Positions 1-6,369 of a DNA stretch of 9,323 bases are shown here, piece by piece. The translations under genes and the position numbers were made by a program. The stretch is from Chlamydiia bacterium (GTDB taxonomy: Bacteria > Chlamydiota > Chlamydiia > Chlamydiales > Simkaniaceae), in NCBI GenBank assembly GCA_020440405.1, contig JAGROF010000189.1, positions 1 to 9,323 of the forward strand, given 5' to 3'. The notes below the pieces were generated by a model, which was not told the DNA's origin, made no database searches, and worked only from the letters and a program-made list of their open reading frames with translations. Positions within the stretch are counted from its first letter, which is position 1. Every line of letters starts with the position of its first letter.

Positions 1-183
1 CGCTCTGGAGCGAGTCCTTCCCTCCTATTCTTCAAAGACAAAGAAGAGGTCCTTTCCCGGATCAACACTCCGCTTCCCCCTCTCGAAATCCTAGAAAAGC
101 GCTTTGAAAAAGCCCTCTTAGCCACTGAGCTCCACATCCCCCTAGCTCATGTCCTCCCTGCCTTAATTTCTTCAGGTTATTAA
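1..183 (+). CDS. holB: C-terminal end of a protein, probably DNA polymerase III delta' subunit (partial)
   Basis: Frame 1 is open from the window edge to a TAA at 181-183 and gives the last 60 residues of a protein whose start lies outside. The tail contains a helical stretch of the form EKRFEKALLATELHIPLAHV followed by LPALIS, which resembles the final helix of clamp-loader delta' (HolB) subunits, where a leucine-rich 'L..A...L..N..L..AL..LL' pattern closes the collar domain. HolB-type subunits help load the sliding clamp during replication. No nucleotide-binding motif is visible because the N-terminal AAA+ part is missing. The assignment rests on this short pattern only. A different helical protein is quite possible, but the frame being the C-terminus of a real gene is fairly likely because it is uninterrupted and codon use matches the neighbours. 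Confidence 0.4.
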   Translation, partial: RSGASPSLLFFKDKEEVLSRINTPLPPLEILEKRFEKALLATELHIPLAHVLPALISSGY

Positions 184-194
184 AAAAAAGTCTT

Positions 195-226
195 TAATGG
201 TTTATTTGAGCCATTAGTGCTATATT
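195..226 (+). promoter_or_regulatory. Candidate promoter of the MESH1-EEP gene, with overlapping inverted repeat
   Basis: An extended -10 element, TGC followed by TATATT, lies at 218-226, with no good -35 hexamer at 16-18 bp upstream. Just upstream, TAATGG (195-200) and CCATTA (211-216) form an inverted repeat that can extend inward through G-T pairs. It could be a weak hairpin of the upstream transcript or an operator across the -35 region. The predicted transcript start near 233 would leave a leader of about 25 nt. Confidence 0.35.
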
Positions 227-242
227 CTTTCTGAAACTACAC

Positions 243-248
243 GGAGGG
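243..248 (+). promoter_or_regulatory. Ribosome binding site of the MESH1-EEP gene
   Basis: GGAGGG lies 9 nt before the ATG at 258. This strong Shine-Dalgarno match fixes the start codon. Confidence 0.75.
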
Positions 249-257
249 ATATTTTCT

Positions 258-1862
258 ATGTCAGAAATTTTTTTAATTGAGTCTACGTCTGGATATAACG
301 GAATCCATGAAATTTCGAGCCCTGAGGAAGAAGTTTTGGGATCTTCTTCAGAGCAACAAGTAGAGGCTTTTTCTGCTGAGCTTTTAGAAAATAAAACCTC
401 GTCAAGGGAGCTGCAGGCAGCTCATACAAGGAATTTTGTCGCAAGACATTGCCAGACACACCCTCAGGTCATGGCAGCATTTGATCGGGCAATGGCGACT
501 TGGATGTTCGGACATGAGCGTATTTTGGGTGCTGTGATGTTTGCTGCCGAAAAACATGCTGGACAAACGCGAAAAGATCTAGAAAAAACCCCCTATTTAA
601 TCCATCCTTTAGGAGTGGCACAGCTGACCTTTGAGTTGGGAGGCATTTGTGATCCAGATACTCTGATAGCAGCTCTTCTGCATGATACGATTGAAGATAC
701 CGACGCCACTTCTGAAGAGATAGAAGCAGCATTTGGCTCACGTGTTTTGCAGCTTGTTTTAGACTTAACGAATGCTCCTGATGGCTCAAAGGCGCAGCAA
801 ACAGCGCATGCACCTCAAATGGATTTTCATGCAAAAGTCGTTAAGCTTGCTGACCGTTACTACAACATATGCGACTTAGAAAATGCAACCTGGGATCAAA
901 AGAGAACCGATCAATATATCCTCTGGGGAGCTAAACTTTGTCAGGTGCTTCGCGGGACCTGCCGTAATCTCGAAAAAGCGATCGATGACAAAGTGACAAC
1001 CCATTTTCAAGAGCGGTATTCTACAAAAGAGGTAGAAAAGCTAAGCGCTGCTTGGCAGTTTCCCTCTGACCATCTCCCTGTAGGGGCAAGGGTAGATGAC
1101 ATGGAAATAGCTTCCTGGAATGTTCTCAACACCTGTTATTTAAGTTGGGTCACAGAAAAAGATACCCAAGGGCTGAATGGTTCGCTGATCACTACAGCAA
1201 ATCAAGTAGTGAATCTAGAAACGGGTTTGACTGAAAGAGACCGCCTTGTTATCGATCGAATTCTTGGAATGATTCAGCATCCGACGCATCCGAAGCAGCT
1301 GATCAGCTTGCAAGAGTGTAGCCCAGAATTTCTTGAGGCCCTTTCTGAGGCCCTTCCTGACTTTATGAATATTGCTTATAGCAGCGAAAAGCCTTTCCCT
1401 CGTAATCAAGATGTTGTGATCTATGATTCTCGAGTCCTTACCTTGAAAAGTCAGAACTGTGATTTTCCTTATCACCTCTCAGGTCCTGAAAGGCCCGTAC
1501 AAAATCTCCTGTTTGCAAAGGGAGAGCAGACGTATCGCGTGATCAATGGTCATCTTCCTGGAGATCCCAGTCTTCCTGGCCGGCAGGATTTTGCAGCTTA
1601 TGTCAATCAGCAGTCTGATGACGTGGTGATTGCCATGGGAGATATGAATTTTACTCGAGAAGAGATGCACAATGCTTTTTTGGAGCAGGGAGGGGAGGCT
1701 GCTTCCTTTGCTCTTATCCCAGCATATCCGACAAATATTGGCCTTGATCTCCGATCAAAAGGGATTGATCATATCGTTGTTAGGGGAACGTTTGATTGGG
1801 ATACGAGAAACCCTGAAGAGACGCAAGTTGGGTTGACCTCTACCTTAGCGCTTTTGACATAA
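258..1862 (+). CDS. Fusion protein: MESH1-like (p)ppGpp/NADPH hydrolase domain plus EEP phosphoesterase domain
   Basis: This 534-residue protein has two recognisable enzyme domains. Residues ~84-255 match the MESH1/SpoT-hydrolase type of HD domain. TRKD (R105), LIHP (H116), HDTIED (H142, D143, E146, D147) and KLADRYYN (D199, N203) correspond to the substrate and Mn-binding residues of human MESH1, with the same R-to-H spacing of 11. Known members remove the 3' pyrophosphate of (p)ppGpp, and human MESH1 also removes the 2' phosphate of NADPH. Residues ~281-530 form an EEP (DNase I-like) domain: SWNVL (N288), LQE (E353), GHLP (H432), GDMN (D462, N464) and IDHI (D504, H505). The SWNVL wording recalls the CCR4/nocturnin branch. 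Residues 1-75 are Ser/Glu-rich with no recognised domain. No synthetase, TGS or ACT domain is present. Both domains look catalytically intact. The joint function is unknown. The 3' end overlaps the convergent exonuclease gene by 18 bp. Confidence 0.85.
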   Translation: MSEIFLIESTSGYNGIHEISSPEEEVLGSSSEQQVEAFSAELLENKTSSRELQAAHTRNFVARHCQTHPQVMAAFDRAMATWMFGHERILGAVMFAAEKHAGQTRKDLEKTPYLIHPLGVAQLTFELGGICDPDTLIAALLHDTIEDTDATSEEIEAAFGSRVLQLVLDLTNAPDGSKAQQTAHAPQMDFHAKVVKLADRYYNICDLENATWDQKRTDQYILWGAKLCQVLRGTCRNLEKAIDDKVTTHFQERYSTKEVEKLSAAWQFPSDHLPVGARVDDMEIASWNVLNTCYLSWVTEKDTQGLNGSLITTANQVVNLETGLTERDRLVIDRILGMIQHPTHPKQLISLQECSPEFLEALSEALPDFMNIAYSSEKPFPRNQDVVIYDSRVLTLKSQNCDFPYHLSGPERPVQNLLFAKGEQTYRVINGHLPGDPSLPGRQDFAAYVNQQSDDVVIAMGDMNFTREEMHNAFLEQGGEAASFALIPAYPTNIGLDLRSKGIDHIVVRGTFDWDTRNPEETQVGLTSTLALLT

Positions 1863-2429
1863 GGGAAACCCGACAACAGCCTCGTAGCAAAGGAGGAGGT
1901 GATCGACGCCATTCATTGCTCTATGGGGATCCTCCTCATGAGGAAGCCCCAAGGCCTCAGCGATATTATTTTTGGAAACCCCTGTTTCCCAAGGGCGTGT
2001 TTTTTTATCATTGAGACATTTAGTCCAGTACATTGAGGCAAGATCAAGCCAGTGGTAAGGCCAATTCAGCTGTTCTTGCACATCTGCATCGATAAGCTGC
2101 GTAAAAAAGGCACGGTCAAAAGAGGGATTTTGGCAGATAAAGACAGCTTTGCCGCGCTCAATCCTGCACCGTTTGAAAGACAGCTTCACCTCTTCAGCAA
2201 CTTTTTGGGGTTGCATCCCCTTTTTCAGTTGGTCCCAGGTAAACCCATTGACTTCAAGGCTTGCTGGATCACTTTTTTTCCATTCTTCATAGGGGATATA
2301 GACGAAAGTTTCAAAGGCTTCAAGAACCTCTCCCGTCTCGACATTCACAATTTTATAAGCCAGTTCGCAGATATGATGCTTTCGGAGATTCAAGCCATTA
2401 GTTTCTGAGTCTAAAAAGATGCCGAGCAT
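1845..2429 (-). CDS. DEDDh-type 3'-5' exonuclease (DnaQ/RNase T-like)
   Basis: The 194-residue protein is a single exonuclease domain of the DnaQ fold. Motif I is FLDSETNGL (D7, E9), motif II is NPSFDRAFF (D105) and motif III is DPHRAMNGVDH (H169). Family members remove nucleotides from the 3' ends of DNA or RNA with two metal ions. Polymerase epsilon subunits, RNase T and oligoribonuclease share this fold, and the substrate cannot be told from sequence. One oddity is that the final metal-binding Asp normally sits five residues after the motif III His (HxAxxD). Here that position is Gly174, and the nearest Asp is D176, two residues later. The ATG at 2429 is preceded by GGGAG at a good distance. 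The gene is divergent from dps, across a palindromic element, and convergent with the MESH1-EEP gene. Confidence 0.8.
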   Translation of the reverse strand: MLGIFLDSETNGLNLRKHHICELAYKIVNVETGEVLEAFETFVYIPYEEWKKSDPASLEVNGFTWDQLKKGMQPQKVAEEVKLSFKRCRIERGKAVFICQNPSFDRAFFTQLIDADVQEQLNWPYHWLDLASMYWTKCLNDKKTRPWETGVSKNNIAEALGLPHEEDPHRAMNGVDHLLLCYEAVVGFPLCQKR

Positions 2430-2450
2430 GACTTACTCCCAAAAAAGTTG

Positions 2451-2456
2451 ATTATA
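2451..2456 (-). promoter_or_regulatory. Candidate -10 element (TATAAT) of the exonuclease gene
   Basis: On the minus strand a perfect TATAAT occupies 2456 down to 2451. A transcript would start near 2444, 15 nt before the ATG and just upstream of the GGGAG ribosome site. No clear TTGACA is found 16-18 bp upstream, which lies inside the terminal repeat of the palindromic element. The hexamer straddles the outer edge of that repeat. Confidence 0.4.
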
Positions 2457-2615
2457 TAGTGCTTTCATTTTAAAAGTTTAGAAATAACGAAGCTATTTTT
2501 GATTGGCATTGAAATCTGGAACTCGAAGGCAGCCACAGGTGGCTGTTGAGAGCGAAGATGAAAATGCCGGTCAAAAGAGCGAGCTAGCTTAAATTTTTAA
2601 AATGAAAGCACTATA
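2455..2615. mobile_element. 161-bp full-length imperfect palindrome, MITE-like element
   Basis: Positions 2455-2480 and 2590-2615 are inverted repeats that agree at 25 of 26 bases. Moving inward, 2497-2510 pairs with 2563-2576 (12 of 14), and CAGCCAC at 2530-2536 pairs exactly with GTGGCTG at 2539-2545 around a 2-nt centre. The whole element can therefore fold back on itself almost symmetrically. It contains no open reading frame of note. TA dinucleotides abut both ends (2457-2458 and 2612-2613, outside GTGCTTTC / GAAAGCAC), which would suit mobilisation by a Tc1/mariner/IS630-type transposase, but TA is common in this AT-rich stretch. No second copy is seen in this window. It fills most of the 246-bp gap between the divergent exonuclease and dps genes. 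Confidence 0.6.
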
Positions 2616-2618
2616 CTA

Positions 2619-2647
2619 TTGCCAAATTAAAATTCACACCTTAAAAG
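2619..2647 (+). promoter_or_regulatory. Candidate dps promoter
   Basis: TTGCCA (2619-2624) and TAAAAG (2642-2647) are separated by 17 bp and resemble a housekeeping promoter, with a start near 2654. A second possible -10, TATACT, is at 2612-2617 on the right edge of the palindromic element. I see no obvious Fur, PerR or OxyR operator. Confidence 0.3.
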
Positions 2648-2663
2648 CAAGAAAGAAACTTGT

Positions 2664-2669
2664 AAAGGA
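2664..2669 (+). promoter_or_regulatory. Ribosome binding site of dps
   Basis: AAAGGA lies 6 nt before the ATG at 2676. Confidence 0.6.
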
Positions 2670-2675
2670 CAAATC

Positions 2676-3152
2676 ATGCAACCAGACATCATTTCTGTGA
2701 ATCTATCCTTGAAGCAGCGGGAGAAAATCTGCACCCTTCTTCATACCCTTTTAGCGAGCACTTATGCACTCTATTTGAAGACGCAGAATTATCATTGGAA
2801 TGTCACAGGGCCTCAGTTCCAAACCTTTCACCTCATGTTTCAAGGGCAGTATGAGGAGCTTGCTGAGGCGATCGATGAAATTGCCGAACGGATTCGGGCG
2901 TTGGGCTATTTTCCCACAGGCTCCTTTGAGTCGTTTTCAAAAATCTCCTTGATAAAAGGAGAAAAGGGGCGTCCGAAGGCTCTCGAAATGATCCAGTGCC
3001 TTTTAAGCGATCATGAGACCCTCGTTCAATACCTGCGGGAGCATCTTCCCTTTGTTGAGAAGGAGGAGGATGGAGCAACTGCAGACTTTATCAACAAGCG
3101 CCTGGCAACGCATGAGAAAACCGCCTGGATGCTTCGATCTACATTAACATAA
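2676..3152 (+). CDS. dps: Dps-family ferritin-like DNA-protection / iron-storage protein
   Basis: The 158-residue protein has the usual Dps length and is a single ferritin-like four-helix domain. The intersubunit ferroxidase ligands are present with the canonical spacing: H40 in NYHWNV, H52 in FHLMF, D67 and E71 in AIDEIAERI (intervals 12, 15, 4). Dps dodecamers oxidise Fe(II) with hydrogen peroxide and store the ferric core, protecting DNA from Fenton chemistry in the cytoplasm. The N-terminus is short and not lysine-rich, so non-specific DNA binding of the E. coli type is not evident. The gene stands alone. It has its own ribosome site and candidate promoter, and it ends in an A/T palindrome that includes its stop codon. 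Nothing looks truncated. Confidence 0.92.
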   Translation: MQPDIISVNLSLKQREKICTLLHTLLASTYALYLKTQNYHWNVTGPQFQTFHLMFQGQYEELAEAIDEIAERIRALGYFPTGSFESFSKISLIKGEKGRPKALEMIQCLLSDHETLVQYLREHLPFVEKEEDGATADFINKRLATHEKTAWMLRSTLT

Positions 3153-3170
3153 TAAAAAATTTTTTATTAT
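3149..3170. repeat. Perfect 22-bp A/T palindrome at the end of dps
   Basis: The sequence from 3149 to 3170, centred on A6-T6, is a perfect palindrome with no loop and only A/T bases. It includes the dps stop codon. It may weakly assist transcript ending or be simple AT-rich spacer. The absence of G-C pairs argues against a strong intrinsic terminator. Confidence 0.35.
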
Positions 3171-3190
3171 TTATATAATAGTCTCATTTT

Positions 3191-3199
3191 TGTTATAAT
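3191..3199 (+). promoter_or_regulatory. Candidate extended -10 promoter of the anchored orphan gene
   Basis: TGT followed by a perfect TATAAT (3194-3199) forms an extended -10. No clear -35 is present. A start near 3206 leaves a leader of about 26 nt before the ATG at 3232. Confidence 0.5.
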
Positions 3200-3231
3200 A
3201 ATTATATGTTATTTAAGTAATAGTGGGAAAG

Positions 3232-5448
3232 ATGGAAGTTGTGACAGCTCAAGCTGGGGTTCCAGCTGCACTGGGAAATGCTCCTCTCGCAGCTAGTCAT
3301 CAGATTAAAATTATTTCTAGCAACCCTGTCACGACAGGAATCTTTTCCTATGGGCGAGCCACTGGTATCTTGGCTTCGATTGGCATCATTGTGCTACTTG
3401 TTTTGGTTCCTCTTTTATATTGTTTTTATCATGTGTATGACCGGTTCAAGACTCATTCGGTCGAGTTTGAGTCGATTCGAAATGATTTTGCAAAAAATCG
3501 CTTAGAATCGCTTCAAAGAGTCCTTCCTAAATTTTTCATTCCCCGCGACCCTTCTCGTATCGCTCAAGAAGAACAAAGATACCTTTTGGAGCACTATGAT
3601 TCAAAAACCCTTTCCCAAGCATTCAAGCAAGTGATTCCAATGGTTCAAAAAGGGCAATGGAAAGAGGTGTTGACATCTGGAGCTCCCGAGTTAGCGAAGA
3701 AGATAGCTGTATTAGATGATGATATTTACCTAGGGCTCAAGCAAGCACGAGAAACACTCACACCACAACTAGCAAAGCAGATTGCACTTGTAACTGTTGC
3801 GCAATTATCCATTGAAACAGCTCAAGAGAAACAACGCCTTGAATCTTGTCAAGAAGTGGCTGCAATTAGCCCAGAAGTTGTTGATTACTTAGCACAGAAA
3901 GGAATGGGAAGACGCCGTTTAGACCTTTTCCTTCTTAAGGAAAAGACTTTTGGAGAAGATCCGCAAAGCAAAAGGTTTCAAGCGGGACTCGCTCTTGTAA
4001 CTCATCGAATTGGAGAATTTAGGGACCAGGCATTCATAGGCCATATTCTTAAAATTACGCAGGCGATAAAGTCTTCTCCAGATGATAATTTGGAAATGCA
4101 CTTACAGAAAGAGGTTCGCGTGCGTCTCGATGAGCTCAGCCGATCTCCCCTTTATCAAAAGCTTCAAAGATATGAAGGAAGGCGCAATCCTTACGTTCGA
4201 CTTGTCCAAGACCTGACCTTGGCCATACGCCTCAACTCAAATGGAATTGAGCACTTTCGAGCTTTAGGAAAAAAGTACTACCAACCAATGCGGGAAAAGG
4301 TTAAGGCTTGTGTGGGCTCTCTTGCGGAGGCATTAGATACAGCTATTGGGAAGTATCATTGGAGCTATAAGATTGAAACACTCTTTGATAAGCTTTTAGT
4401 CTTTTCAAGGTACCCTGATAAAACCCAAATGGCTTATCTCAGCCATCAGCCCGAGACAGCACTAGACTATAACTCCTATCAGGTGGGGAATCACGATCTT
4501 GCCTATGGAGATTATGGGTTAAGGCAAAAGAAGATGCGGGCCATTTTTGGACCGACGCCAACAGGAGACCTTCTTCTCAGAACGCAGCTTGAGTGGATGA
4601 GAGAAGTCGGAGGCATTCACCTGCAGCACAACCTGGAGCATCCCGGGTTTTCAAGAGGGGATAAGGAACGGATTCGTTATCTTCTCGGGATCGAGCAAGA
4701 ATTTCCTCAAACATTTCGCCTTTTTTCCACTCCCCTAGACGGAACTGCTTGGAAGCTCAGAGGAAGAGCAGGACAGTACTTCACAGACTTTCAAACCACT
4801 CAAGAATTTTACTTAAAATATGGGACCTATGCCTTTGCAAATCGCACAGAAAACCCTGCAGATTCTTTTGACACACTTCAAGGGAATGCCCACCGTGTAA
4901 TGGAGGGGAAAGGGGACAATGGATTTTACTTCGGAAAAGATGTTTTAAGTGATGAGCAGATCAGGCAGGCTTTTGCCCATGCCTCTCAAGCGTTTGATTA
5001 TGTAATTCCCCAAAATGAAAATAAAAAACGACTATCCCGTGCTCTTCAAGTAGGAGTGCAGGGGTTTATTGCTGTAGGGGCGCTTATTAAAGCTATTCAA
5101 GATAGTCCTGAAAATCGGGAAGAGCTTCTCAATGCTAGCTTTGGACAAGCGTGTAAGCTAGACATTGACAGAGGGGTTGTGCTCAACGTCATGACCCGCG
5201 TGTATTTCGAGCTTGCTGCAGGCAATCCCATCGACGAAGAGATAGTTTCGGAGATCATGGGAACTGTGATTGGAAGAGCTGAACTCGTTTCAGGACGCAC
5301 CATTATTTCTGATCGGTATCAACCTTTAAGTGATGCTCTAAGACTGCTCGGAAAAAATCCCGATCAGGTCCAACATCATCTCAGAGCCTTTTTAAAAGAA
5401 GGGTTTGGTGTGCAGCCTGAAGAGCTCAGTTTTCAGTCCTCATCATAA
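3232..5448 (+). CDS. Membrane-anchored protein of unknown function with a C-terminal CX5R motif
   Basis: I do not recognise this 738-residue protein as a named family. Residues 1-42 are polar to mildly hydrophobic. Residues ~45-67 are one strong transmembrane segment (GILASIGIIVLLVLVPLLY), followed by basic residues R71 and K73, and the remaining ~670 residues are soluble and largely helical. The C-terminal region around residues 638-651 holds FGQACKLDIDRGVV, a Cys641-X5-Arg647 arrangement like the P-loop of cysteine phosphatases. It recalls CKSGKDR of SopB/IpgD-type enzymes but lacks their glycine. A segment near 460-520 (GGIHLQHNL..., then FSTPLDGTAWK) is also well ordered. A phosphatase-like effector or inclusion-associated protein is only a guess. 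The ATG at 3232 is used. An in-frame GTG at 3223 would add three residues, and neither has a good Shine-Dalgarno. It is probably a single-gene unit. Confidence 0.75.
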   Translation: MEVVTAQAGVPAALGNAPLAASHQIKIISSNPVTTGIFSYGRATGILASIGIIVLLVLVPLLYCFYHVYDRFKTHSVEFESIRNDFAKNRLESLQRVLPKFFIPRDPSRIAQEEQRYLLEHYDSKTLSQAFKQVIPMVQKGQWKEVLTSGAPELAKKIAVLDDDIYLGLKQARETLTPQLAKQIALVTVAQLSIETAQEKQRLESCQEVAAISPEVVDYLAQKGMGRRRLDLFLLKEKTFGEDPQSKRFQAGLALVTHRIGEFRDQAFIGHILKITQAIKSSPDDNLEMHLQKEVRVRLDELSRSPLYQKLQRYEGRRNPYVRLVQDLTLAIRLNSNGIEHFRALGKKYYQPMREKVKACVGSLAEALDTAIGKYHWSYKIETLFDKLLVFSRYPDKTQMAYLSHQPETALDYNSYQVGNHDLAYGDYGLRQKKMRAIFGPTPTGDLLLRTQLEWMREVGGIHLQHNLEHPGFSRGDKERIRYLLGIEQEFPQTFRLFSTPLDGTAWKLRGRAGQYFTDFQTTQEFYLKYGTYAFANRTENPADSFDTLQGNAHRVMEGKGDNGFYFGKDVLSDEQIRQAFAHASQAFDYVIPQNENKKRLSRALQVGVQGFIAVGALIKAIQDSPENREELLNASFGQACKLDIDRGVVLNVMTRVYFELAAGNPIDEEIVSEIMGTVIGRAELVSGRTIISDRYQPLSDALRLLGKNPDQVQHHLRAFLKEGFGVQPEELSFQSSS

Positions 5449-5811
5449 ACCTAGTACGTCTTAAACTCTGCTGAGATATAAGCAAAGCAAGCTGTTGATG
5501 GCGCTCAACAAGGTGGTCCATTGCTTGTTTAAGAAAGTCGAGAAAAATAATTGTTTCAGAGGATCGTACTGCTCTCACACTTCTAAAAAAGTTGGTGCAA
5601 GTATTGAGCACTTGAGCAGTCCTGAAAGGACCAAAGATTTCAAATGGGCACGATATCTTTTCAGCTGAGGGTTTTCTTTTCCAGCAAGGTAACCAAGCTC
5701 ATAGAACAGGTGCTCTAGTTCCTGGAATGAGAGTGTAGAAATGTTTGTTGGACCAAGACCTAAAGATGTACAGAAATCGCCAAAATTCGATCCTAAGAGA
5801 CCCTCTAATCT
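5426..5811 (-). pseudogene. Possible frameshifted gene remnant between the orphan gene and mgtC
   Basis: The 356-bp gap between the flanking genes has no intact gene, but the minus strand has two long open frames that could have been one. The first runs from 5811 to a TGA at 5577-5575, has no start codon, and contains SFQELEHLFYELGYLAGKEN and LKRYRAHLKSLVLSG. A second frame is open from 5698 to a TGA at 5428-5426 and ends with a helical stretch (LDFLKQAMDHLVERHQQLAL). Both look protein-like and overlap at 5575-5698, as expected after a single indel. No family is recognised. The second part overlaps the 3' end of the convergent orphan gene by 23 bp. Alternatively, a 61-residue protein starting at the GTG at 5611 or plain noncoding spacer would explain it. 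Confidence 0.3.
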
Positions 5812-6284
5812 TCATCGTAGGCGCGGCCGCGCACCCGCTTTTTCCACTTCATCCACCCCGGTAGGCGGTACAGAGAGAGAAGTGCCAAAATGATCAGCGT
5901 TGAAGCAATAGCGAGGATATACATTTTATTGGCAACAGCCAGACCAACCGATGCGGTAGCCCAGACTGTGGCGGCTGTCGTGAGTCCTCGGATGCGCCCC
6001 TTATCCCTCAAAATGACGCCCGCTCCTAAGAAACCGATTCCGCTGACGATTTGAGCGGCAATGCGCGAAGGGTCTGCAGATCCGGACATGGTATCGGGGA
6101 AACTGGGGGTGGTGACATTCATCGAAATGAAACCAAAGAGACAAGCTCCGAGAGCCACAGCGGCATGGGTCCGGATTCCGGCTAATCCCACATGGCGCTC
6201 TCTTTCAAGTCCAATGAGGGCTCCGAGAAACGCTGCAAGGAGAATATGTCCCGCAAGTCTTATTTCTTCATGATACTCAAGCAT
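5805..6284 (-). CDS. MgtC/SapB-family inner-membrane protein
   Basis: The 159-residue hydrophobic protein carries the MgtC signature blocks: GLERE (25-29), AGIRTH (35-40), AAQIVSGIGFLGAG (76-89) and GLTTAATVW (100-108). There are four or five membrane segments, at about 10-24, 40-56, 76-92 and 104-138. MgtC proteins support survival in macrophages and growth in low magnesium. In Salmonella MgtC restrains the F1Fo ATP synthase. This copy is the short form that lacks the soluble ACT-like C-terminal domain of the Salmonella protein, and it ends in a basic and acidic tail. The ATG at 6284 gives the usual N-terminus (MLEYHEEIRLAGHILLAAFL), but upstream there is only an A/T-rich tract and no Shine-Dalgarno. 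A TACAAT at 6317-6312 on the minus strand is a possible -10. The gene is divergent from nusB. Confidence 0.88.
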   Translation of the reverse strand: MLEYHEEIRLAGHILLAAFLGALIGLERERHVGLAGIRTHAAVALGACLFGFISMNVTTPSFPDTMSGSADPSRIAAQIVSGIGFLGAGVILRDKGRIRGLTTAATVWATASVGLAVANKMYILAIASTLIILALLSLYRLPGWMKWKKRVRGRAYDED

Positions 6285-6369
6285 ATTTTTTATTTAACGA
6301 CTTATGGAGTGATTGTAAAGGTAAAAATTCTCTTTTTTGGAAGCAGGGGTTGTGATATCCTTTAGATCT

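Noticed and set aside
195..217. Terminator hairpin of the first partial gene
   Set aside because: The stem is short, A/T-rich and relies on G-T pairs, and no T-run follows. An operator or chance repeat is equally likely.
2052..2408. 118-codon frame on the + strand
   Set aside because: It is antisense to the exonuclease, whose motifs are clear on the minus strand.
3149..3170. Intrinsic terminator after dps
   Set aside because: The palindrome has no G-C pairs and no loop, so it does not meet the usual criteria. It is kept only as a repeat.
6337..6369. TTG/GTG upstream starts for nusB
   Set aside because: The extra residues are not NusB-like, and the ATG at 6370 gives the family's usual N-terminus. 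The GTG at 6352 cannot be fully excluded.
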